Source: Candidatus Sulfopaludibacter sp. SbA3
GTDB taxonomy: Bacteria; Acidobacteriota; Terriglobia; Bryobacterales; Bryobacteraceae
Direction: 5' to 3'
Length of the DNA stretch: 58,663 nucleotides
Assembly (NCBI GenBank): GCA_945861625.1
Contig: CAMAVI010000014.1
Location: 1 to 58,663 of the forward strand
Shown: positions 16,201 through 22,446 of the stretch, one piece after another
Layout of the letters: every line of letters starts with the position of its first letter
Numbering within the stretch: the first letter of the stretch is position 1
The notes under the pieces: model-generated
What the model saw: only the letters and a program-made list of their open reading frames with translations
Told to the model about the DNA's origin: nothing
Databases searched by the model: none
Translations under genes and position numbers: made by a program

Positions 16201-16689
16201 ATGATCGGGCAATCGTTAGTGATCGCCTTCGCCCTCTTTTTGGTGCGTTTCATCGCAGAAGAGGCGGCTTTTCAACGTGCGAGACGAACTGCGGCAGGGG
16301 CACGGTTTCCTGTTGGCATAGGCCTTAGAATCCTATTCCGGCCGGGAGGCCCTTTCCTCATCTTAGTCGGATACAAAATGACCCAGCAAGCTTCGAATAA
16401 CTTCGATTGGGTGATGGCCTTTCTGGTTGCACTCATGGGGCTGGGGTGCATTCTTGGGGAGCCGGGAGAAATCGAGGCGACGCCAAACGCCCTGATTCAA
16501 CGATCACTGCTTGGCTTGAAAAAGCGAATCATTCCCTGGGAGGGGGCAGCAGCAAGCTATCCGGTCGCGTTGCGGCAAGTCCTGGTTGTTGGTGCCAATG
16601 GAACAAACATCACGCATTCGCAATATCATGTTGGACAAAGTGAGTTCCTGTACCAACTCCAACGACACAAGGTCTATATCCAATCGTGA
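16201..16689 (+). CDS. Membrane protein with C-terminal soluble domain, unknown
   Basis: 162 residues from the ATG at 16201. The earlier ATG at 16108 would add 31 polar residues that overlap the remnant at 15975-16193 in another frame. An N-terminal hydrophobic helix (MIGQSLVIAFALFLVRFIA) is followed by a basic loop, a second helix pair (PFLILVGYKM; VMAFLVALMGLGCILG) and a soluble beta-rich C-terminus (EIEATPNALIQRSLLGLKKR, IPWEGAAASY) reminiscent of a PH-like membrane-associated fold. A ribosome-site-like GAGGAG lies 13 nt upstream. In the island it is placed like a second immunity gene. Function unknown. Confidence 0.5.
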   Translation: MIGQSLVIAFALFLVRFIAEEAAFQRARRTAAGARFPVGIGLRILFRPGGPFLILVGYKMTQQASNNFDWVMAFLVALMGLGCILGEPGEIEATPNALIQRSLLGLKKRIIPWEGAAASYPVALRQVLVVGANGTNITHSQYHVGQSEFLYQLQRHKVYIQS

Positions 16690-16733
16690 ATACTGATACG
16701 ACGGATTCGGTTGTGTGTATGATGGCCCGAATC

Positions 16734-16772
16734 CGATTCACCGCCAAAGAACGAGATGCCGAAACGGGCTGG
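16734..16772 (+). pseudogene. Second RHS-core scrap
   Basis: The plus strand reads RFTAKERDAETGW, almost the same as the RFTSKERDAETGL of the core fragment at ~14660. After Trp the frame turns to unrelated sequence and runs into the toxin-antitoxin genes. A bare RHS junction motif with no shell or tail is typical debris of RHS tail exchange. Confidence 0.7.
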
Positions 16773-16806
16773 GTTTCCGTGGGGGCGAACCGTGCGACGG
16801 CGTATC

Positions 16807-17091
16807 ATGGAGGATATGGCGCAAGCCCACATGACGGAGGCCGAACTGGCGCGGGATCTCCACGCCGTGCTCGAAAAGGTTCGGCAAGGGGCTGAGGTCA
16901 TCGTGGAGCGGAACAGTACCCCCGTGGCGCTCATCAAAGCTCCCGCCGTGACGGGCCGGAAGATCTCCGAAGTGATCGCCGCCCTGGAGGTCAGCGGAGC
17001 CAACGCCAGAGTCGACGAGGACTTCACCCGCGATGTGGAAGAGGCGATGAAGCTAACCCGCGAACCATGGAATCCGCCCTCCTGGGAGTAG
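16807..17091 (+). CDS. Phd/YefM-type antitoxin
   Basis: 94 residues from the ATG at 16807 (a second in-frame ATG at 16816 is equally possible). The N-terminal half (LARDLHAVLEKVRQGAEVIV then ERNSTPVALI) is the DNA-binding, dimerising Phd fold; the C-terminal half (DEDFTRDVEEAMKLTREPWN) is an extended acidic helix that would wrap the toxin. It overlaps the vapC start by 25 nt. The upstream open frame back to 16756 is the end of the RHS scrap in another frame. As in related modules, antitoxin and complex probably repress their own promoter. Confidence 0.88.
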   Translation: MEDMAQAHMTEAELARDLHAVLEKVRQGAEVIVERNSTPVALIKAPAVTGRKISEVIAALEVSGANARVDEDFTRDVEEAMKLTREPWNPPSWE

Positions 17092-17495
17092 TCCTCGATT
17101 CGAGCGTTCTGATTGGGGCGGAGCGCAAGAGGCTCACTACACCGGAGGTGATCCGGAGTATTCGGCAAGCCATTGGCGACGTTCCTATCGTGATTTCTGC
17201 CCTTACGGTCGCCGAACTTGGACATGGCATCTATAGGGCGGATACGCCGCAGCGAGCTGTACAGCGCCGCCAGTTTCTGGAGGAGTTGAAGGCGCACATC
17301 CCGATCCACCCACTGACCGCAACCACGGCGGAAATTGTTGCCCGGATCGGCGGGGAGCAGGCCGCGAATGGAGTGAATCTTCCGCCGGCCGATCTGATCA
17401 TCGGGGCCTGTGCCATCGAACTTGGTTATGCCATTGCAACGAACAACCTGCGCGACTTCGGCCGCATTCCCGGCCTAGTAGCAATGCAGATCTGA
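17067..17495 (+). CDS. vapC: PIN-domain ribonuclease toxin (VapC family)
   Basis: 142 residues. The PIN acidic residues are in place: D11 in VLDSSVLIG, E50 in VAELGHG, D109 in PPADLIIGA and the C-terminal N127/D130 in TNNLRDFGRIPG. They bind Mg2+ and cut RNA, in many VapCs a tRNA or rRNA loop. Translation overlaps the antitoxin by 25 nt, so production is coupled. The length is normal and no damage is visible, so this pair is likely active. It is the last gene of the accessory island before the hydratase gene. Confidence 0.93.
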   Translation: MESALLGVVLDSSVLIGAERKRLTTPEVIRSIRQAIGDVPIVISALTVAELGHGIYRADTPQRAVQRRQFLEELKAHIPIHPLTATTAEIVARIGGEQAANGVNLPPADLIIGACAIELGYAIATNNLRDFGRIPGLVAMQI

Positions 17496-17556
17496 CGCTC
17501 AGCCGAGAGCACAGCCCCATACCCCATTTGCTATCGTGTGAAATTACCCCACGCCC

Positions 17557-18345
17557 ATGATCGACTCCGGTTCTCAACTTCTGCTTGACGCTCGCGTGAA
17601 GCGCGCGCGGCTTATCGAGATCCCTTCCGGCGCCCGCCCGGCCACGCCCCAGGAGGCGTATCAGTGTCAGGGACGCGTGGTTGAAAAAATGCTCGCACAC
17701 TTGGGCGGACGCGCCATTGGCTACAAGATCGCCTGCACCAACGCCATCGCCCAGCAGTTTCTTAAGATGCCCGAACCGTTCTACGGACGCCTGCTCTCGG
17801 CCACTACTTTCGACAGTCCGGCGCGCCTGCCGGCTGGCGACTTCTTCATGCGTATCATCGAATCCGAATTTGCATTCCAGTTCGCGCGCGATCTGCCGCC
17901 GTCTGCAAAGCCGCTGGAGGTGGATGCCATCGCCGATGCGCTCGCCGGGGTGCTGCCGGGCATCGAAGTGGTCGACAGCCGCTTCACGGAATGGACCAAG
18001 GTGGGCGCGCCGTCGCTCATCGCTGACAACGCCTGCCACGGCGCTTGGGTCAAAGGCGCTCTGGTCACGGACTGGCGCAAGCTCGACCTCGCGGCGCAGG
18101 CTGTGACACTGAGCGTCAACGGGAGCGTGGTGCAGCGCGGCTCCGGCGCGGCCGTGCTGGGGCATCCCTTGCAGGCCTTGCAGTGGCTGGTCCACCGTCT
18201 GCACGCGCAAGGCATCGGATTCTCGAGCGGCGACTATGTGACCACCGGCGTCACTACCGACATCTATGACGCGCAGCCCGGCGATTCGTTGGTGGCCGAC
18301 TTCGGTCCCGTGGGCTCAGTCGCGCTCGGTTTTGAAGCGTCATGA
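17557..18345 (+). CDS. 2-keto-4-pentenoate hydratase / FAH-superfamily hydrolase
   Basis: 262 residues. The MhpD-like hydratase arrangement is visible: TPQEAYQCQGRVVEKML, then GYKIACTNAIAQQFLK, the metal-binding acidic motif RIIESEFAFQFARDLP, VLPGIEVVDSRFTEW and the C-terminal GIGFSSGDYVTTGVTTDIYD. Members add water to 2-hydroxy-dienoates in meta-cleavage pathways or decarboxylate 4-oxalocrotonate. No other aromatic-degradation genes are near, so the substrate is open. Its stop overlaps the start of the cyclophilin gene by 4 nt. Confidence 0.85.
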   Translation: MIDSGSQLLLDARVKRARLIEIPSGARPATPQEAYQCQGRVVEKMLAHLGGRAIGYKIACTNAIAQQFLKMPEPFYGRLLSATTFDSPARLPAGDFFMRIIESEFAFQFARDLPPSAKPLEVDAIADALAGVLPGIEVVDSRFTEWTKVGAPSLIADNACHGAWVKGALVTDWRKLDLAAQAVTLSVNGSVVQRGSGAAVLGHPLQALQWLVHRLHAQGIGFSSGDYVTTGVTTDIYDAQPGDSLVADFGPVGSVALGFEAS

Positions 18346-18956
18346 TGAAGGCCCGTATCGCTATTTTCGCGGTTGTTTTCCCGCTACTGTTCAGCGCGTG
18401 CGCGAAGGAAGAAAAGCCTACCGTCCCCGACGTCTTCCGCGTGCAGTTCACCACCACGCAGGGAGATATCGTTATCGAAGCCACCAAAGCCTGGGCGCCG
18501 CATGGCATTGACCGCTTCTATGAGCTGGTCAATATGCGCTACTTCGACCAGAACTATTTCTTCCGCGTGGTGCCCGGCTTTATCGCGCAGTTTGGCGTGC
18601 ACAAGGATTATGATATCCACAACCGCTGGCGGAACTATTTCATTCTCGACGACCCACCCAAGGAGAAGAACCTGCGCGGCACACTGGCGTTCGCGCAGGA
18701 CGGGGCGAACTCACGCGCCACTGAAATTTTCATCAACCTGAAAGATAATGTGGGGCTCGACGAGCAGAGCTTCGTGCCCTTCGCGAAAGTGGTGCAGGGC
18801 ATGGATGTCGTCGACAAGCTTTATTCGGGCTACGGGGAGATGATGCCGGAGGGCAAGTTCATCGACCCCAACCGCGTGGAGAACGGCACCAACGCCTACC
18901 TGGAGCCGCGCTTCCCAAAACTCGATAGGATCAAGCGGGCAGTATTTCTGAAATAG
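18342..18956 (+). CDS. Peptidyl-prolyl cis-trans isomerase, cyclophilin type, lipoprotein
   Basis: 204 residues. The N-terminus is a lipoprotein signal with lipobox LFSAC (Cys at residue 19), so it should be lipid-anchored outside the inner membrane. The cyclophilin core is clear: VQFTTTQGDIVIEA, DRFYELVNMRYFDQNYFFRV, GFIAQFG, LRGTLAFAQD and NSRATEIFINLKDN. It isomerises prolyl bonds and helps fold envelope proteins. The active-site Arg/Phe/Gln trio (FFRVVPGFIAQFG) is present. The ATGA overlap with the hydratase gene indicates coupled translation. Confidence 0.93.
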   Translation: MMKARIAIFAVVFPLLFSACAKEEKPTVPDVFRVQFTTTQGDIVIEATKAWAPHGIDRFYELVNMRYFDQNYFFRVVPGFIAQFGVHKDYDIHNRWRNYFILDDPPKEKNLRGTLAFAQDGANSRATEIFINLKDNVGLDEQSFVPFAKVVQGMDVVDKLYSGYGEMMPEGKFIDPNRVENGTNAYLEPRFPKLDRIKRAVFLK

Positions 18957-18964
18957 GAAATCCA

Positions 18965-19204
18965 TCACCGGCCGTCACATGATGCAAACCGCCGGAGCGT
19001 CCGCTTAACGGCAACCAACTCCCAAAAGAAGTCCCGGAGGTGCCAATGGAACAGCATCACCTGGTTGTTTTCGGAGAGTCCCATCTCAAGCTGCGTCTTT
19101 AGTTGATGCAGATGGTAACTTGCTCCAGTGAGCGCGAGGCGGGCATCGTCTTTCGCTCCCCGCCCAGGCATTGCATAGAGACCGGTCTTTTTCCTTGGAG
19201 CCAT
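18965..19204 (-). CDS. Small hypothetical protein
   Basis: 79 residues. No signal or membrane segment. It is basic at the N-terminus (MAPRKKTGLYAM) and helical afterwards, with Trp/Phe-rich FHWHLRDFFWEL. It starts 20 nt after the stop of the mini-cytochrome gene on the same strand, so the two are likely one transcript. It ends 8 nt from the convergent cyclophilin stop. I do not recognise a family; the composition looks protein-like, but a spurious ORF cannot be excluded. Confidence 0.5.
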   Translation of the reverse strand: MAPRKKTGLYAMPGRGAKDDARLALTGASYHLHQLKTQLEMGLSENNQVMLFHWHLRDFFWELVAVKRTLRRFASCDGR

Positions 19205-19224
19205 GCGCGACCTTGTGTAGCCTT

Positions 19225-19503
19225 CTACTTTGACTTGCCCGGCGCCGACTTTGCTTCTTTCTGTTGCTCTTTGGGCGCTTCTTCCTTAGGTTGGTAGCCG
19301 TTCAGCGAATTCTTGTGTTCCTGGTAATACTTGCCCGCATCGTTGAGCAAGCGGGAATTGGGCGGATGGCAGAATTCGCAGTCCTTCCTGGTGCGCCGCG
19401 TGTAATCCGGCTTGGCCGGAGTCTTTTGCGGCATCATCATGAGGCCGAGAACCAGAATGCCGAAGGGTGCAATCATTTGTGCCAAGGGGAATCGTGCCAG
19501 CAT
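19225..19503 (-). CDS. Mini c-type cytochrome-like protein (single CxxCH)
   Basis: 92 residues. An N-terminal hydrophobic helix (IAPFGILVLGLMMM) serves as membrane anchor or signal. A haem-c site CEFCH (C42, C45, H46) follows, then NSRLLNDAGKYYQEHKN and a Lys/Glu/Pro tail. It is shorter than a normal cytochrome c and no distal Met can be assigned with certainty. It could be a small electron carrier or a metal-binding membrane peptide. It is divergent from the MBL hydrolase gene, with only 34 nt between start codons. Confidence 0.68.
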   Translation of the reverse strand: MLARFPLAQMIAPFGILVLGLMMMPQKTPAKPDYTRRTRKDCEFCHPPNSRLLNDAGKYYQEHKNSLNGYQPKEEAPKEQQKEAKSAPGKSK

Positions 19504-19525
19504 ACAAACCCATTTTACGCTGGAG

Positions 19526-19531
19526 TATACT
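19526..19531 (+). promoter_or_regulatory. Possible -10 element (TATACT) directly before the MBL hydrolase gene
   Basis: TATACT ends 6 nt before the ATG at 19538 and no ribosome site is visible between them. If real, the transcript would begin at or near the start codon (leaderless). No convincing -35 was found. Confidence 0.3.
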
Positions 19532-19537
19532 CCCTAC

Positions 19538-20554
19538 ATGAAGCGCATCTTTTTGTCGTTGCTATGGCTGGCCGGAGGCCTTTTGGCGCAGTCTGGAAAT
19601 CTGAAACTTTACTGGATCGACGTGGAAGGCGGCGGCTCGACGCTCATCGTATCGCCGTCGGGCCAGTCGCTGCTGGTCGACACCGGGAACCCGGCTCCCG
19701 ATGACCGCGACGCCAAGCGCATCTACGCGGCTACGCAGAAGGCCGGGCTCAAGAAGATCGACTACCTGCTGATCACGCACTTCCACGGCGACCACGTGGG
19801 CGGTGCCCCAGCGCTGGCCAAGATGATTCCCATCGAGCATTATCTGGATCACGGCGATTCCATCGAAGCGGACAATCCCAATAGCGGCCGTGCCTGGGCG
19901 GCCTACAAAGAACTGGCCGCCGGTAAGCGCACCACGATGAAGCCGGGCGACAAGCTTCCCATCAAGGGTCTGGAGACCGTTGTGGTTTCCTCGAACGCCC
20001 AGCTCATCGGCAAGGCCGTCAACAAGGGTGCGGCGAATCCGCTGTGCGCCGGCGCGGAGACTCCCAAGACCGACACCACCGAGAATGAGCGCAGCGTCGG
20101 CTTCCTGCTTACCTACGGCAAGTTCAAGTTTCTGGATGTCGGTGACCTGACGCGCGACATGGAAATGCAACTCGCCTGCCCGGTCAACAAGCTCGGCACG
20201 GTGACGCTGTTCCAGGCCACGCATCACGGTTTCGTGAACGATTTCTCGGGGACTCCGGCGCATGTGCTGGCGCTGAAGCCGCAGGTGGTTATCGTGAACA
20301 ACGGAGCCACCAAGGGCTGGCAGAATTCCGCGTTCGAGACAGTCTCCAAGATTCAGGGCCTCGAAGACGTCTGGCAGATCCACAAAGCCATGGGTCCCAA
20401 TCACGATCACAACATCGATGAGCAGCGCATCTCCAACCTGGAGCCCACGGCTGAGTGCAAGGGCGCGGGCATCCAGGTAATAGTCTCCAAAGACGGCAAG
20501 TTCACGGTGACCAACGAACGCAATAATTTCAGCAAGACGTATGCGGCTCGTTAG
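19538..20554 (+). CDS. Secreted metallo-beta-lactamase-fold hydrolase
   Basis: 338 residues from the ATG at 19538, which gives a signal peptide (MKRIFLSLLWLAGGLLAQ). The zinc motif is THFHGDHVGG (H81, H83, D85, H86), with further ligands likely in FLDVGDLTRDME and QATHHGF. The layout YWIDVEGGGSTLIVSPSGQS, VDTGNPA is that of ComEC/Rec2-like MBL proteins, which act on phosphodiesters or similar bonds, but this one is exported and lacks the ComEC membrane part. Substrate unknown. The open frame extending back to 19412 covers the divergent cytochrome gene and is not used. Confidence 0.9.
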   Translation: MKRIFLSLLWLAGGLLAQSGNLKLYWIDVEGGGSTLIVSPSGQSLLVDTGNPAPDDRDAKRIYAATQKAGLKKIDYLLITHFHGDHVGGAPALAKMIPIEHYLDHGDSIEADNPNSGRAWAAYKELAAGKRTTMKPGDKLPIKGLETVVVSSNAQLIGKAVNKGAANPLCAGAETPKTDTTENERSVGFLLTYGKFKFLDVGDLTRDMEMQLACPVNKLGTVTLFQATHHGFVNDFSGTPAHVLALKPQVVIVNNGATKGWQNSAFETVSKIQGLEDVWQIHKAMGPNHDHNIDEQRISNLEPTAECKGAGIQVIVSKDGKFTVTNERNNFSKTYAAR

Positions 20555-20568
20555 TTAGCCGCCTTAGC

Positions 20569-21081
20569 CTAAGCGGCCGCGCCCTGTTGCGTATCCGCGG
20601 AAGGCCCGTAGATGCCGGGCACGCTGCCGCCCATGGCGCGCAGGTAGCTGCTGAGCTGCCCGCGGTGATGCACGGAATGCTTGACGGCCATCGAGAGCAT
20701 GTTGACGCCCGGCATCTGAATCATACCGAGCAGATCGATCACTTTGACCAGTTGCTCGCCCGACATCGCACGCACGCGATTCAAGGCGGCCGGAACCGTT
20801 TCCTGATAGCGCGCGGCCCCGTCGGCGCCGCTCATGATGCCGCAGGCGTCGGAATCGTCGGGAGGCGTGGCGAACACACCGTCGGCGATGCTGTTCAACA
20901 GCCACGCGTCTTCGAGCGCAAGGTGGCGAACCAGACCGAGGCCGGTCTTGGATTTGGCGTCCGGCTTGTAATCCTGCTTGCCCGCGGGCACGGCCTGCAG
21001 CACGCGCATCGTCGCTTGTATTTCGTATTCGAAATCGGCAGTCAGAAATTCAGCTACGGTTTTGGCTTGTTCGGGATTCAT
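20569..21081 (-). CDS. DinB/YfiT-like four-helix protein
   Basis: 170 residues. The helical bundle with the metal-binding His triad of the DinB family can be followed: His in LVRHLALEDAWLL and the pair in MAVKHSVHHRGQLSSYLRAM. These proteins bind Ni or Zn; some are thiol-dependent transferases, and most are uncharacterised. It lies between the MBL hydrolase (convergent, 14 nt) and the SMP-30 gene (same strand, ~16 nt), so it is probably co-transcribed with the latter. Confidence 0.88.
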   Translation of the reverse strand: MNPEQAKTVAEFLTADFEYEIQATMRVLQAVPAGKQDYKPDAKSKTGLGLVRHLALEDAWLLNSIADGVFATPPDDSDACGIMSGADGAARYQETVPAALNRVRAMSGEQLVKVIDLLGMIQMPGVNMLSMAVKHSVHHRGQLSSYLRAMGGSVPGIYGPSADTQQGAAA

Positions 21082-21097
21082 AGTGTCTCCTTAAATT

Positions 21098-22147
21098 CTA
21101 CGTAATGTGTGCACCCTGCGTTTCCACATACACAGCGTACAGCGATTGGCTGCCGGTCATGAACAGCCGGTTGCGCCGCGGGCCGCCGAAGCAGACGTTG
21201 GCGCAGGTCTCCGGCATGCGGATCATGCCGATGCGCTCACCGGCCGGGGAGATCACCTGCACCCCCGGTAATGCGCCGGCCCAGATGTTGCCGTCCACGT
21301 CGCAGCGGATGCCGTCGGCATAGGTGGGCGCTCCGCTTCCGGGAATTTCCATCTTGAGCAGAGGCTTCACGTTGCGCGCGGCTTTGCCGTCCACGTCGCC
21401 CATCCAAATGTTGTGCGAATCGCCGGTATCGGCCACGTACAGCTTCTTGTAATCGGGGGAGAAGCAAATGCCATTCGGCTGATCGGGCGCGTCCGTTACC
21501 TTTTCGATCTGCGCGGACTTCGAATCGACGCGATACACGGCGGGCTTCATCTCAGAGGTTCCTTTGTAGCCCTCAAAGTTGCCCAGGATGCCGTACATCG
21601 GATCCGTGAACCAGATGCTGCCGTCCGGGTGCACCACGATGTCGTTGGGCGAGTTCAGCCGCTTGCCCTGGAACTTCTCCGCGATCACCGTCACGTCGCC
21701 GGAGTGCTCGTAACGCACCACTCGCCGATTGCCGTGCTCGCAGGAGAGTTGGCACGCATCGAAGTCGAATGTGTTGCCGTTGCTGTAGCCCGACGGATTG
21801 CGAAACACACTGACGTGGCCGTCGTCGTTGAGCCAGCGCATCTGTACGTTGTTGGGGATGTCGCTCCACAGAAGATACTTCCCCACGCCGTTCCAGGCGG
21901 GGCCTTCGGCCCATTGCGTTCCCGTGTGCAGGCGCTTAATCACGGTATTGCCGATGATGTACTTCCGGAAGCTGGGGTTTAGCGCGATGACGTCCGGATC
22001 CGGGTAATGCACCGGAGGATCGCCCGACCAGTCCCGCTGGGTGGGAACCGGCGATACCGGAGTCTGGGCCTGTGTCCGCGAGGGAAGCAAAGCGGCGGCG
22101 CCGGCCACTGACGCAAGAAAAGAACGGCGATCCGTGGGAGAACTCAT
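21098..22147 (-). CDS. Tat-exported SMP-30/gluconolactonase-like protein
   Basis: 349 residues counted from MSSPTDRRSFLASVAG, a twin-arginine signal (RR at 8-9, Ala-X-Ala-type cleavage after PSRTQA). The beta-propeller signature is clear: QWAEGPAWNGVGKYLLWSDI, NSPNDIVVHPDGSIWFTDPM, PNGICFSPDYKKLYVADTGD and YADGIRCDVDGNIWAG. Conserved acidic and Asn residues bind Ca2+ or Zn2+ for hydrolysis of sugar lactones. Periplasmic location fits a partner for secreted sugar oxidases such as those at 29-33 kb, but that link is inference. The 28 extra residues possible upstream of 22147 would bury the signal and are rejected. Confidence 0.92.
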   Translation of the reverse strand: MSSPTDRRSFLASVAGAAALLPSRTQAQTPVSPVPTQRDWSGDPPVHYPDPDVIALNPSFRKYIIGNTVIKRLHTGTQWAEGPAWNGVGKYLLWSDIPNNVQMRWLNDDGHVSVFRNPSGYSNGNTFDFDACQLSCEHGNRRVVRYEHSGDVTVIAEKFQGKRLNSPNDIVVHPDGSIWFTDPMYGILGNFEGYKGTSEMKPAVYRVDSKSAQIEKVTDAPDQPNGICFSPDYKKLYVADTGDSHNIWMGDVDGKAARNVKPLLKMEIPGSGAPTYADGIRCDVDGNIWAGALPGVQVISPAGERIGMIRMPETCANVCFGGPRRNRLFMTGSQSLYAVYVETQGAHIT

Positions 22148-22446
22148 ACCCGTTAGGTATACCGCACTGCGGGCCTTGCCGCCACAGAAGGGAGTGTCCG
22201 CTGCGTACCGCTCATTCCATCTCTGAACCACGTGGACCGAGCCGCGAGAGTGATCGAGCGGTAGGCAAGGGCCGCTCTTACGGATTACGGACTGGCCACG
22301 AAAATGAAGAAAGCTTAACGCCCCCCCTTGACAAGCATTATGAAACTATGATGAAATTTCAATCACGGTCAGTAAGGTTAGCTAGGGGCTGCCTTTTGGC
22401 TTGTTTCCGGGTTAGTGACTTCATTTCAGGAATAGGGGTTAGGTAC
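22148..22446 (+). promoter_or_regulatory. Promoter and leader of the first tandem TonB receptor
   Basis: 299 nt without a supported gene. TTGACA at 22328-22333 follows a run of seven C. The same block, C-rich run then TTGACA then an A/T-rich stretch ending in atttcaa, is found before the second receptor (TTGACA at 25816-25821). The -10 is not sharp (ATGAAA at 22351 with a 17-nt spacer). About 90 nt of untranslated leader would follow. The SMP-30 gene points the other way from the left side. Confidence 0.5.

Noticed and set aside
22072-22446. N-terminal extension of TonB receptor copy 1
   Set aside because: It overlaps the divergent SMP-30 gene and promoter, and would place 125 residues before the signal peptide.
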